DNA from: CATOSP01 sp034422355
Lineage (GTDB): Bacteria > Chloroflexota > Dehalococcoidia > Lucifugimonadales > UBA3495
DNA: 64,000 nucleotides
Direction of reading: 5' to 3'
Assembly (NCBI GenBank): GCA_034422355.1
Contig: DAOUJS010000131.1
Location: 1-64,000 of the forward strand
Both the position numbers and the translations under genes were made by a program. Position 1 is the stretch's first letter, and every line of letters starts with the position of its first letter. The notes under the pieces are model-generated. The model ran no database searches. It was not told the DNA's origin and worked only from the letters and a program-made list of their open reading frames with translations. Below, piece by piece: positions 25,718-34,437 of this stretch.

Positions 25718-27775
25718 ATGCTGAATTTTCTCCGGCCCCGGCCGACCCTCACCGAAAGGGAAACCCAGCGCAGCCTCCGCCTCATGGCCTGGGAGGGGCT
25801 GTCCACCGGCGCGATGTTCAGCCTGGGGAGCGGCGGCTTCATGGCCGCCTACGCCCTGGCCCTGGGAGCGAACAACCTGGAAGTGGGCATACTGGCGGCC
25901 CTGCCCTTTCTTTCCCAGGTGGTCAGGCTGCCCGCCATTCTGCTGGTGGAGAGGTTCCGGACCAGGAAGGCCATCGGACTGCCCGCCTTCCTGGCAACCC
26001 AGCTATCGTGGCTCCCCATTGGCCTGGTGCCGTTCCTGTTGGACACTCCAGGCAAGCTCGCTGTGTCGCTGGTGATTCTCCTCCTGGGGGTGCGGGGGTT
26101 GTTTGCTCCCGTGTGGGTCACAACCTCCACCAGTTGGATCCGCGACCTCGTCCACCCCGGCGCATTGTCCAGCTACTTCGGACGCCGCATGGGTATGGTC
26201 ACGGCAGCGGCAGCAGTGGTGGGGCTGGCGGGCAGCTTCTTCGTCCGCTGGTGGGAAGGTTTCGCCCGGCCCGGCGACGAGGTATATGCCTTCTCAATCC
26301 TGCTCATCGGTGGCGTGTTCACCTTCGGGATGCTGGGCCCCCTCCTGGTATCCCGGGCTGTGGAACCCCTGATGCCCCCGGCTGCCGAGTCCGGGCGTTC
26401 CCCAGCGGCGATGCTCCTGGAGCCGGTGCGCGACCGGAACTATTCCCACTTGGTCAAGTTCCTCTTCGTATGGAGCCTGACTTCCAACCTGGCCATACCC
26501 TTCTTCGCGGTCTACATGCTGAAGGTCATCGGACTATCCCTGCCGGTGGTGATCGGCCTGACCGTGCTGGGACAGTTCTCCAACGTGCTTTTCGTCCGCG
26601 TGTGGGGGCCCTTTGCCGACCGGGTCGGAAGCAAGACGGTACTGTCCCTGTCCGCCTCCCTCTACCTGCTGGTCATCATCGGCTGGGTGTTCACGACCCA
26701 GCCCGACCGGCATTTCCTCACCCTGCCGCTGCTGGTCGTGCTGCACCTGCTTGGCGGTATCGCGGCCGCGGGGGTCACGCTGACGGTGAACACCCTCGCG
26801 CTGCGGGTAGCCCCGGAGGGCAGGGGCGTCCCGTTCTCCGGCGTAGCCGGGATAGCGGCCAGCCTCGGGTCGGGAACCGGCCCGATCATCGGCGGAGTCC
26901 TAGCCGACTTTTTTTCGGTCCGGTCGTTGAACCTGACCATTGACTGGACATCTCCGGGGGGGACGTTGAGCCTGCCGGCGGTGGCACTGTCGGGCTTCGA
27001 CTTCCTCTTCGTTATGGCGTTCCTGTTCGGGCTGCTGTCGCTCAACCTGCTGGTGGCGCTGCGCGAGGAAGGGGAAGTCCCCCGGGATGAGGCCCTTGCG
27101 GAGCTTATGGCCGGAGCGGGGCCGGTGGCGAGGGCGGTGTCTTCGGTTCCCGGCCTAAACATGGTGTCTTCCTTCTCCTACGGGTACTTGAGGCGAATCC
27201 CCGGGGCCGACGTCGCCATTGGGGTGACGGCGTACCAACTGGCGGCTTCCACCGAGGCTGCCGTGTCGTCCGCGGGCCGGGGCCGGGCCGCGGTGTCGGA
27301 GGTGTCCCAACATGTCGGGACGGTCCTTGGCCACACCGTAGACAATATGGAAAACGCCGCCGAAAACGGCCTGGGGCTGGCCCTCCACGCCACCCGGGGC
27401 GCGGTACATGCCGCCGATAACATAACCGGACAGGTGGGCAGCGTCACCCGCGGGGCGGTCCTCGGGACTCTCAGGACACTGGGCAGACTGCGGGTGTCTC
27501 CAGGCGAGTCGCTGCGCGGTGCGGCCCAGGGAGCCATCCGGGGCGCCGTCGAAGCCAAACGAGACCCCGCCGAAGCTGCTGTGGCGGCCGTGGAAGCGGC
27601 GCGCGAGGCGGCTTCCGAACTGGGCATTACCGAGGAAGAAGCCGCGACCGCGGCGGCGGCAGGCATGGTGGAGGCAGCAAGGGCAGCGGGCGGCGGGACT
27701 CTTGAAGCGGTTTTCGAGGCATTGCCCGAGAATCTGCGGCGGCAGGCTGAGAGCGGCGGCCCAGGACGAAAGTAG
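25718..27775 (+). CDS. Major facilitator superfamily transporter with C-terminal 22-residue repeats
   Basis: A 685-residue protein. Residues 1 to about 450 are a 12-segment MFS transporter: LAALPFLSQVVRLPAILLVERFRTRKAIG near residue 70 and FADRVGSKTVLSLSASLYLL near 300 are the repeated loop motifs. After the last membrane segment comes a linker (about 450-510), then seven in-register 22-residue units (511-664) such as LRGAAQGAIRGAVEAKRD, then a polar tail. The repeats face the cytosol if the MFS topology is standard. No good ribosome-binding site precedes the ATG, and the gene starts 8 bases after mgtE. Transport substrate unknown. Confidence 0.85.
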   Translation: MLNFLRPRPTLTERETQRSLRLMAWEGLSTGAMFSLGSGGFMAAYALALGANNLEVGILAALPFLSQVVRLPAILLVERFRTRKAIGLPAFLATQLSWLPIGLVPFLLDTPGKLAVSLVILLLGVRGLFAPVWVTTSTSWIRDLVHPGALSSYFGRRMGMVTAAAAVVGLAGSFFVRWWEGFARPGDEVYAFSILLIGGVFTFGMLGPLLVSRAVEPLMPPAAESGRSPAAMLLEPVRDRNYSHLVKFLFVWSLTSNLAIPFFAVYMLKVIGLSLPVVIGLTVLGQFSNVLFVRVWGPFADRVGSKTVLSLSASLYLLVIIGWVFTTQPDRHFLTLPLLVVLHLLGGIAAAGVTLTVNTLALRVAPEGRGVPFSGVAGIAASLGSGTGPIIGGVLADFFSVRSLNLTIDWTSPGGTLSLPAVALSGFDFLFVMAFLFGLLSLNLLVALREEGEVPRDEALAELMAGAGPVARAVSSVPGLNMVSSFSYGYLRRIPGADVAIGVTAYQLAASTEAAVSSAGRGRAAVSEVSQHVGTVLGHTVDNMENAAENGLGLALHATRGAVHAADNITGQVGSVTRGAVLGTLRTLGRLRVSPGESLRGAAQGAIRGAVEAKRDPAEAAVAAVEAAREAASELGITEEEAATAAAAGMVEAARAAGGGTLEAVFEALPENLRRQAESGGPGRK
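27248..27709 (+). repeat. Seven 22-residue repeat units at the C terminus of the MFS gene
   Basis: Seven consecutive 66-base units share the Gly-7, Ala/Val-8, Ile/Val-9 pattern with the repeats of the two genes upstream. The first two units are the most diverged. Confidence 0.75.
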
Positions 27776-28312
27776 TCCGAGTAGCCAGGAGTGACCATCA
27801 GGGGCTAGTGCAACAACGATCGGCCCGCTGGTATCTCGAGCATTCGGTTGAACTATCAATTGCGGTTTACCAAGCTTCTGACTAACGCATTTGTTCATGC
27901 GACAGTTGCCGCGTTAGCCGGGAGTCGAGGGCACACCTGTTCGCGGACCAGGGAGGAACGTGCGGTTAACTTGCCCGCCACCTACTCACGAAGCATCCCC
28001 TCAGTACAGCGGTGAACGATGCACTTTAAGTTCCCGCATTCTCGACCGGGATCATGGCGAGCCCGAACCCTGCCCCGATAGCACATCTCCAAGGAGCACG
28101 TATGGGTCGGTGGACTCATCAGGGTGAACTGGTTACCCTAATACGGGTCTTCGACAATGCCGATGGGTGGCCTTACCCCAAATGGGCAGATGACAGCCCC
28201 CAATAGTCATTGGCGACGGTTATCGTCATCATAATCCCCACTTTTCGTACCCGGTGTTAGGCGGCCATGAAGCCTGTCGGTGTCTTGTAATTTTCTCTCT
28301 GCGCTATTGATG
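27776..28312. other. Intergenic region before the ilv promoter
   Basis: About 540 bases. It contains no recognisable gene apart from a possible 34-codon frame at 28102. No clear terminator hairpin was found after the MFS gene. Confidence 0.5.
28102..28206 (+). CDS. Possible small ORF, 34 residues
   Basis: ATG with AAGGAG five bases upstream, encoding a peptide beginning MGRWTHQGELVTLIRV and ending before TAG at 28204. No family is recognised. The only support is the ribosome-binding site, so it may be chance. Confidence 0.22.
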   Translation: MGRWTHQGELVTLIRVFDNADGWPYPKWADDSPQ

Positions 28313-28341
28313 TTGACAATGGACTGCCGTCCTGTTAACAT
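28313..28341 (+). promoter_or_regulatory. Sigma-70 promoter of the ilv-leu operon
   Basis: TTGACA at 28313-28318 and TAACAT at 28336-28341 with a 17-base spacer. Transcription would start near 28348 and produce a leader of about 350 bases ending in the T-box terminator. Confidence 0.75.
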
Positions 28342-28540
28342 CCGCCACTAGAAAATTGACGGAATCCGCGAAGAACGGGAGTATTAAGGGCGCCCTGCCA
28401 CAGAGAGTCGGCGGCTGGTGAAAGTCCGGCGGCAGAAGGGCCCCCAACTCGCCCGGGAGCGGCCCGCTTGAACAGAGTAGAGCGCGGCGGTTGACCCCGT
28501 TAAACGTCGCTGAGTTGTTCCGAACCGTTGACCGCCCCGA

Positions 28541-28600
28541 GCGAGAACGTCGCCCCACAACGCTACGCCAACCAGGGAGCGGCGGACAGGATCCGTCCCC
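28541..28600 (+). repeat. Recurrent GC-rich leader motif, copy A (inside the ilvB leader)
   Basis: GAGAACGTCGCCCCACA, then a pairing GGGAGCGGCGG, then ACAGGATCCGTCCCC. It shares this order with five other sites upstream of 38572, 38989, 55706 (plus) and 53110, 35442 (minus). In this leader it could also serve as the T-box stem II/III region. Confidence 0.6.
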
Positions 28601-28669
28601 AGACGGTGAAATGCCTTGGGATACGGCCCCAACACTAGGAAAAGAAGGGTGGTACCGCGGGAACTCATG

Positions 28670-28696
28670 CCCGTCCCTTCATGGGATGGGTTTTTT
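28670..28696 (+). terminator. T-box-controlled intrinsic terminator
   Basis: CCCGTCCC, loop TTCAT, GGGATGGG, then six T. The left arm overlaps the sequence needed for the antiterminator, as expected for T-box control. Confidence 0.88.
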
Positions 28697-28746
28697 GTTG
28701 CCCAATTTTCCCCGCCATCAAACAAAACGGCGGCGAAGGATATGAA

Positions 28747-30459
28747 ATGGAGTTGACCGGCGCGGAGATAGTTTGTGAAAGCCTTCTGAAAGAGGGCGTG
28801 GACGTCGTTTTCGGGTTGCCAGGCGGGGCCGTTCTTCCGTTCTACGGCGCCCTGGCCAAGTACCCCCAACTGCGTCACGTCCTGGTCCGCCACGAGCAGA
28901 GCGCGGCAATGGCCGCCGACGGGTACGCTCGCGTAACCGGCAAGGTGGGCGTGTGCGCGGCCACTTCCGGACCGGGCGCGACCAACCTGGTCACAGGCAT
29001 CGCCTCGGCACAGATGGACTCGATACCCATCGTGGCCATTACAGGCCAGGTCCCCCGGCCCGCCATCGGCAGGGACGCCTTCCAGGAGACCGACGTTACC
29101 GGTATCACACTGCCCATCACCAAGCACAACTACCTGGTGATGGAGGTTGAGGACATTGCTCCTGCGATCAAAGAGGCTTTCCACATCGCCCGCACGGGCA
29201 GGCCCGGCCCGGTGTTGATCGACATCCCCAAGGACGTGCTGCAAGACCTCCGAACCGAGTTCATCTGGCCGGAACTCCCCAACCTGCCCGGGTACAACCC
29301 CCCGGGCGACGCCGACCCTGAGCAGGTAGCCCACGCCGCCGAATTGATCAACCAGGCCCAGCGACCCCTCATACTGGCGGGCCACGGAGTCCTGATCTCC
29401 CACACCTACGACCGCCTTATCGAACTGGCGGAAAAGGCCCAGATCCCGGTCATCACCACGCTGCTGGGCATCAGTTCCATGCCCACTGGCCATGAGCTCA
29501 ATCTGGGAATGCCGGGAATGCACGGCATGGCCTACAACAATCTGGCCATCGACGAGGCCGACCTGCTTATTGCCCTGGGAATGCGGTTCGACGACCGGAT
29601 TACCGGCCGGCTCAAGGACTTCGCCCCCAACGCCAAGGTGGTCCACGTTGAGGTGGACGCTTCCGAAGTGGACAAGAACGTAAAGGCAGACGCGCCGGTC
29701 GTGGGCGACCTGAAGCGTGTGCTGGACCAGTTGCTGCCCCTGGTGGAACCCAACGTCCACATCGACTGGCAGCGCCACTTGGAGGACCTCAAGTCCCAAC
29801 ATCCATCTCTCCATATCCGGGAGTCCGAGGAACTGCTGCCCCAATACGTGCTTAACTCGCTCTCGGAAGTGACCAGAGGTGACTGCATAGTTGTTACCGG
29901 CGTGGGCCAGCACCAGATGTGGGCGGCGCAGCACTGCAAGTTCAACTCCCCCAACACCCTGATTACCTCCGGCGGACTGGGAGCAATGGGTTTCGAGGTC
30001 CCCGCGGCCCTGGGAGCGAAGATGGGCCGACCCGACAAGCCGGTATGGTCTGTCGCCGGGGACGGCGGCTTCCAGATGACCATGTGCGACCTGGCCACTG
30101 CGGTGGAGAACAACATCGACGTGAAGTTCGCCATCCTCAACAACGGAACATTGGGAATGGTGCACCAGTGGCAGGATCTTTTCTACGACAAGGACTACTT
30201 CGCCACCGTGTACTCCGGCAATCCCGACTTCGTGAAGCTGGCCGCAGCCTATGGCATCACCGGCCTCCGCGTCACCAGGCAGGAAGAGGTGGCCGACGCC
30301 ATACAGCAGGCGATGGAGACCCCCGGTCCGGTTATCGTTGACTTCGTGGTGAAAGAGAGCGAGAACGTTTACCCCATGATTCCGGCAGGCGGTTCAATTC
30401 ACGAAATGATGGAAGAAGAGCCGGAGGTATCTGTTGCTCCTCCGTCGGGGGGAGGCTGA
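28747..30459 (+). CDS. ilvB: Acetolactate synthase large subunit
   Basis: A 570-residue thiamine-diphosphate enzyme that condenses pyruvate (or pyruvate and 2-oxobutyrate) in the first common step of branched-chain amino acid synthesis. The catalytic Glu is E50 in VRHEQSAAMAADGYAR. FAD-linked signatures such as GMHGMAYNN and DDRITGRLKDF are present. The ThDP motif is GDGGFQMTMCDLATAVENN, ending in NN. The ATG at 28747 has GAAGGA upstream. It is the first gene after the T-box leader and lies 3 bases from ilvN. Confidence 0.96.
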   Translation: MELTGAEIVCESLLKEGVDVVFGLPGGAVLPFYGALAKYPQLRHVLVRHEQSAAMAADGYARVTGKVGVCAATSGPGATNLVTGIASAQMDSIPIVAITGQVPRPAIGRDAFQETDVTGITLPITKHNYLVMEVEDIAPAIKEAFHIARTGRPGPVLIDIPKDVLQDLRTEFIWPELPNLPGYNPPGDADPEQVAHAAELINQAQRPLILAGHGVLISHTYDRLIELAEKAQIPVITTLLGISSMPTGHELNLGMPGMHGMAYNNLAIDEADLLIALGMRFDDRITGRLKDFAPNAKVVHVEVDASEVDKNVKADAPVVGDLKRVLDQLLPLVEPNVHIDWQRHLEDLKSQHPSLHIRESEELLPQYVLNSLSEVTRGDCIVVTGVGQHQMWAAQHCKFNSPNTLITSGGLGAMGFEVPAALGAKMGRPDKPVWSVAGDGGFQMTMCDLATAVENNIDVKFAILNNGTLGMVHQWQDLFYDKDYFATVYSGNPDFVKLAAAYGITGLRVTRQEEVADAIQQAMETPGPVIVDFVVKESENVYPMIPAGGSIHEMMEEEPEVSVAPPSGGG

Positions 30460-30462
30460 TCC

Positions 30463-31041
30463 ATGCCAAGCTCCGGGCCAAACTCCGGTATGGAAGAACA
30501 CACCATTGTCGCCCTGGTGGAAGACAAGCCGGGTGTCCTGACCCGCATCGCCAGCCTGTTCCGCAGGCGCGGGTTCAACATCGCCAGCCTTGCCGTCGGC
30601 AAGAGCGAGCAGCCCGGCCTCTCCCGCATGACCTTTGTGGTCACCGGCGACCAGGATACGGTGGTCCAGGTCACTAAGCAGTTGGACAAACTGATCGAGA
30701 TCATCCGGGTTGCCGACATTTCGGACCATGAGACGGTCGCCAGAGAGTTGGCCCTCATCAAGGTCAGGACCACCACCGCCACCCGGGCCGAGATCATCCA
30801 GATGGTACACCTCTTCCGCGCCAACGTGGTGGACGTTGGCGCACAATCGATGGTGGTAGAGGTCACCGGCGAAGAGGACAAGGTGAACGCCCTGGCCCAC
30901 CTGCTGGAACCCTTCGGCATCATCGAAATGCTACGTACAGGACTGGTGGCAATGGTCAGGGGCCAGGAAGACGCCAGGGCCAGCGATACCATAGGAATCG
31001 AAATGCGGGGAAATGGCTCCAGGGCCGGCGTGCCAGGGTGA
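30463..31041 (+). CDS. ilvN: Acetolactate synthase small (regulatory) subunit
   Basis: A 192-residue protein. The N-terminal ACT domain (about residues 10-85) has HTIVALVEDKPGVLTRIASLFRRRGFNIASLAVG, the site that binds valine for feedback control of the large subunit. The second half is the small-subunit C-terminal domain (REIIQMVHLFRANVVDV-like), ending LEPFGIIEMLRTGLVAM. Residues 1-9 are a short extra leader; a start at the internal ATG (residue 10) is possible. It sits between ilvB and ilvC in the same operon. Confidence 0.94.
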   Translation: MPSSGPNSGMEEHTIVALVEDKPGVLTRIASLFRRRGFNIASLAVGKSEQPGLSRMTFVVTGDQDTVVQVTKQLDKLIEIIRVADISDHETVARELALIKVRTTTATRAEIIQMVHLFRANVVDVGAQSMVVEVTGEEDKVNALAHLLEPFGIIEMLRTGLVAMVRGQEDARASDTIGIEMRGNGSRAGVPG

Positions 31042-31123
31042 TCTCGCCACAATGGCAAGGCGTCCAGCAAGTAGCTACGCACACTAACAGTAGAAGAACG
31101 AAAAAGGACAACGCGGGAGTAAC

Positions 31124-32119
31124 ATGGTAAACGTATATTACGACCAGGACGCAGACCTGTCGGTCATCTCGGACAAGACCATCGGCATCATAGGCTACGG
31201 GTCCCAGGGCCACGCCCACGCCCTGAACCTGAAGGACAATGGCCAAAACGTCGTCGTCGGCCTCTACCCGGAGAGCCGCAGCCGGGCCACTGCCCAGGAA
31301 GCCGGCCTGGAAGTCGCTGACGTTCCGGAAGTGGCCCAGCGGGCAGACATCATAATGATGGTCATCCCTGACCACATTCAGGGCAGCGTCTACCGGGAGC
31401 AGATCGCTCCCCACATCAGGCCGGGCAGCGCCTTCATGGTGGCCCACGGGTTCAGCATTCACTACCGGGAGGTCGTGCCTCCCGACAACGTGGACGTGAT
31501 GATGTGCGCGCCCAAGGCCCCCGGCCACCGGATGCGCGAACTGTTCCAGCAGGGCATCGGTGTTCCAAGCCTGCTGGCCGTCCACCAGGACGCCACCGGC
31601 AACGCCAGGGAAATCGGCCTGGCCTACTGCAAGGGAGTCGGGTCCACCGGCGCAGGCGTGCTGGAGACCACAATCAAGGACGAGACCGAAAGCGACCTCT
31701 TCGGGGAGCAGTCCATCCTCTGCGGCGGTGTCACCGCCCTTGTGAACGCCGCCTTCGAGACGCTGGTGGAGGCAGGATACCCCCAGGAAATCGCCTACTT
31801 CGAGTGCCTGCACGAGCTAAAGATGATCGTGGACCTGATGTACCAGGGCGGGCACAACTACATGCACTTCTCGGTTAGCGACACCGCGGAATACGGCTCC
31901 CTAAGCCGCCGCAACCGCATCATCGACGAGCACGTGCGGGAGAACATGCGCACCGTCCTGAGGGAGATTCAGGATGGCACCTTCGCCCGTGAGTGGATAA
32001 GCGAGAACGACGAGGGCCGCCCCCGGTTCAACCCCATGAGGGAGGCCGCGCAGAACGCCCCCATCGAGAACATCGGCAAGCAACTGCGCTCCATGATGCC
32101 CTGGCTGGACCCGAAGTAG
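31124..32119 (+). CDS. ilvC: Ketol-acid reductoisomerase
   Basis: A 331-residue class I enzyme that isomerises and reduces acetolactate to dihydroxyisovalerate. The Rossmann motif is GYGSQGHAHALNLKDNG near residue 25, and the following loop LYPESRSRA has Ser/Arg that favour NADPH. The metal site residues occur in DETESDLFGEQSILCGG and in the C-terminal knotted domain (ECLHELKMIVDLMYQGG, SDTAEYG). Length is typical. It is the third gene of the T-box operon. Confidence 0.97.
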   Translation: MVNVYYDQDADLSVISDKTIGIIGYGSQGHAHALNLKDNGQNVVVGLYPESRSRATAQEAGLEVADVPEVAQRADIIMMVIPDHIQGSVYREQIAPHIRPGSAFMVAHGFSIHYREVVPPDNVDVMMCAPKAPGHRMRELFQQGIGVPSLLAVHQDATGNAREIGLAYCKGVGSTGAGVLETTIKDETESDLFGEQSILCGGVTALVNAAFETLVEAGYPQEIAYFECLHELKMIVDLMYQGGHNYMHFSVSDTAEYGSLSRRNRIIDEHVRENMRTVLREIQDGTFAREWISENDEGRPRFNPMREAAQNAPIENIGKQLRSMMPWLDPK

Positions 32120-32133
32120 GCGAAGGAGCAGCC

Positions 32134-32529
32134 ATGACTACGGTAGCGACTGATACCCCGGACGGCGAGAGGCTCGGCAGGCTAGAAACAAGGTTGGAAA
32201 GCCTCGAAAATACGGTATCCGAAATTCGAGAGGACATCCGGGAGTCACGGGCCGAAAACCGGGAAGCAATCCGGGAACTCCGGGCCGAGATGCGGGACAT
32301 CCGCTCCGACATGCAGGAAGGTTTCCGGGCCCACCAGACCGAGATGCGGGACATCCGCTCCGACATGCAGGAAGGTTTCCGGGCCCACCAGACTGAGATG
32401 CGGGACATCCGCTCCAAGATCGACAGGCAATTCCTGTGGGTACTGGGGATCATGTTCACAATGTGGATATCCCTCTTCGCCCTGATTACCACATTTATGA
32501 CTGCAATCATAAATAAACTGGGCGGGTAG
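32134..32529 (+). CDS. Coiled-coil protein with a C-terminal membrane anchor
   Basis: A 131-residue protein of unknown function. Residues 10 to about 100 are a charged coiled coil (RLETRLESLENTVSEIREDIRESRAENRE). They include two identical 18-residue units, EMRDIRSDMQEGFRAHQT, and the start of a third. A single hydrophobic segment (about 104-128) would anchor the C terminus in the membrane. AAGGAG precedes the ATG. It is embedded between ilvC and leuA, 14 bases after ilvC, although nothing suggests an enzymatic role. Confidence 0.75.
   Translation: MTTVATDTPDGERLGRLETRLESLENTVSEIREDIRESRAENREAIRELRAEMRDIRSDMQEGFRAHQTEMRDIRSDMQEGFRAHQTEMRDIRSKIDRQFLWVLGIMFTMWISLFALITTFMTAIINKLGG
32287..32394 (+). 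repeat. Near-identical 54-bp tandem duplication inside the coiled-coil gene
   Basis: Two 54-base copies (32287-32340 and 32341-32394) differ by a single visible base and are followed by a partial third copy. The near identity points to recent slippage or unequal exchange. The frame is kept because 54 is a multiple of three. Confidence 0.9.
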
Positions 32530-32741
32530 GAGAAGAAATCTTGAGTGCTGAGGAGACGCTGAGTGTAGTTCACCGTCGCACGCTGGTCTTGGCCGGGCTG
32601 GGTGCGGTGGACTACGTGCCCCTGCGACCCTTTCCGGTAGGCCAAGTCTTTATGGCTTTCTGCGCTTAAAGCGCTATACACATACCTGGCCCCGGTCGCC
32701 TGGGCCACCGGGACTACCAGGAAGGAGTGACGAAAAGGGTT

Positions 32742-34301
32742 ATGGCTGACGACAAAGTGCTTTTCCTGGACACCACTCTCCGAGACGGAGAGCAGTCCGC
32801 CGGCATAGGCATGACCGGCGACGAAAAAATGGAGATCGCCCGCCAGCTCCAACGAATGCGGGTGGACATCATCGAAGCGGGGTTCGCCGCCAGCTCCCCC
32901 GGTGACTTCGAGGCGGTCAGCAACATCGCCCGGGAGGTCAAGGGCCCCATCATTGCGTCCCTGGCCCGGGCCGTGCCCAACGACATTGACCAGGCTTGGG
33001 AGGCCGTCAAACATTCCGACAGGCCGCGTATCCACGTCTTCCTGTCCTCCTCGGAAATCCACCAGATGCACCAGCTCCGCAAGAACCGGGAAGAGGTCAT
33101 GGAGATGGCCGTGAGCATGGTGGAGCGAGCCAAGAGCTACTGCCCCGACGTGGAGTTTTCCCCGATGGACGCTACGCGCACCAACAAGGAGTACTTGTTC
33201 CAGATGATGGAAGAGGTAATCCGCGCTGGCGCTACGACGATAAACATCGCTGACACGGTGGGCTACGCCATACCGTCCGACTTCGCCGACCTGCTGCGGG
33301 AACTCCGGCAACGGGTCCACGGCATCGATGGCGTAACCCTCAGCGTTCACTGCCACAACGATCTCGGCCTGGCCGTGTCCAACAGCCTGGCCGCCATCCA
33401 GGCCGGCGCACTACAGGTTGAAGGGTGCATCAACGGCATCGGCGAGCGGGCGGGCAACGCCTCTCTGGAAGAGATCATCATGGCCGTGGACACCCGCAAG
33501 GACCTGTTCAAGGTTGAGACGGGCATCGACACCACCCAGATATACCCTGCCAGCCGCCTGGTCAGCCGCATCACCGGAATGTCGGTACAGGCCAACAAAG
33601 CGGTGGTCGGCGAGAACGCTTTCCGCCATGCCTCCGGCATCCACCAGGACGGGGTGCTCAAGGACCGGTCCACCTATGAGGTGATGCAGCCGGAACGGGT
33701 CGGGGTCCCCGGCAGCAGCCTGGTCCTGGGCAAGCTGAGCGGCCGCGCCGGTCTGCAATCGAGACTGGAAGCCCTTGGATACAACCTGTCCAGGGAAGAA
33801 ATCAGCGCCGTCTTCGAGTCGTTCAAGGACCTGGCCGACAAGAAGCGCGAGGTGACTGACCGCGACCTCGAAATCCTCATGGACGAGGAGAAGCGCGTCG
33901 CCTCTGAGCCGGTCATGTACACCCTCGACCAGGTGCAGTTCAGCGGCGGCGACCACGACGTGCCAACCGCCACAGTCCGGCTCATCGGCCCCGACCAGCA
34001 GATACACACCGACGCTTCCACCGGCAACGGCCCGGTCGATGCCGTGTGCAACGCGATAGACCGTGTGGTCGGCAGCAATTGCAGCCTGGTCGACTTCAAT
34101 GTGCAGTCCGTGTCCGAAGGCATTGACTCGATGGGAACAGTGACCATTCGCGTCGAGAGCGATGGCAAGGTCTACACCGGCCGCGGCGCGTCCACGGACA
34201 TCATCGTAGCCAGCGCCAAGGCTTACCTGAGCGCCGTCAACCGGATGCTGGCCGCAGATGAGGAAGCCAGCGCCCCAGTGGCCGGCAGCACGCCGGACTA
34301 A
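32742..34301 (+). CDS. leuA: 2-isopropylmalate synthase
   Basis: A protein of about 519 residues that condenses 2-oxoisovalerate and acetyl-CoA, the first committed step of leucine synthesis. The catalytic TIM barrel starts FLDTTLRDGEQSAGIGM and has the metal HxH motif in SVHCHNDLGLAVSNS and the ERAGNASLEE signature. A linker with GENAFRHASGIHQDGVLK follows. The C-terminal regulatory LeuA dimer domain (from about 385) binds leucine. The ATG at 32742 is used; a GTG at 32727 is possible. It is the last gene of the T-box operon, consistent with a Leu specifier. Confidence 0.95.
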   Translation: MADDKVLFLDTTLRDGEQSAGIGMTGDEKMEIARQLQRMRVDIIEAGFAASSPGDFEAVSNIAREVKGPIIASLARAVPNDIDQAWEAVKHSDRPRIHVFLSSSEIHQMHQLRKNREEVMEMAVSMVERAKSYCPDVEFSPMDATRTNKEYLFQMMEEVIRAGATTINIADTVGYAIPSDFADLLRELRQRVHGIDGVTLSVHCHNDLGLAVSNSLAAIQAGALQVEGCINGIGERAGNASLEEIIMAVDTRKDLFKVETGIDTTQIYPASRLVSRITGMSVQANKAVVGENAFRHASGIHQDGVLKDRSTYEVMQPERVGVPGSSLVLGKLSGRAGLQSRLEALGYNLSREEISAVFESFKDLADKKREVTDRDLEILMDEEKRVASEPVMYTLDQVQFSGGDHDVPTATVRLIGPDQQIHTDASTGNGPVDAVCNAIDRVVGSNCSLVDFNVQSVSEGIDSMGTVTIRVESDGKVYTGRGASTDIIVASAKAYLSAVNRMLAADEEASAPVAGSTPD

Positions 34302-34339
34302 CCAAACCAACGATTCCCAGTAGACCCGTAGCACGGACT

Positions 34340-34374
34340 AGGGGGCGGCCTATGAGGGTCGCCCTCTTTATTTT
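34340..34374 (+). terminator. Rho-independent terminator after leuA
   Basis: GGGCGGCC and GGTCGCCC form a stem around a short loop, followed by TCTTTATTTT. It closes the ilv-leu operon. Confidence 0.8.
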
Positions 34375-34437
34375 GCATCGGATATCCCTGGGTATGCGGG
34401 CCAGTCTCGTGGCCGACATAGCCCAGACAATGGCCCC

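Larger units (their letters stand above)
28348..28696 (+). promoter_or_regulatory. T-box riboswitch leader (probable tRNA-Leu sensor)
   Basis: The T-box sequence AGGGTGGTACCGCGG is at 28646-28660. GAAGGG (28644-28649) can pair with CCCTTC (28675-28680) to form the antiterminator, which competes with the terminator at 28670-28696. Upstream, AGAGAGTCGGCGGCTGGTGAAAG resembles the distal part of stem I. After it, AACTCGCCCGGGAG aligns with the usual specifier context and places CTC (28448-28450, a Leu codon) in the specifier position. Uncharged tRNA would favour readthrough into ilvB. The T-box call is firm; the specifier is by analogy with known leaders. Confidence 0.88.

Noticed and set aside
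21538..27798. Ser/Thr/Ala-rich open frames on the minus strand opposite the 22-residue repeats (21538-21945, 22716-23096, 27178-27798)
   Set aside because: They simply mirror the Ala/Gly/Val codons of the repeat genes and lack start-site signals.
28384..30165. A 593-codon open frame antisense to ilvB
   Set aside because: No family resemblance and fully opposite a certain gene; a GC-driven shadow.
32287..32400. Tandem 54-bp repeats considered as a CRISPR or minisatellite
   Set aside because: The units abut without spacers, are in frame and encode a regular coiled coil within a gene with start site and stop.
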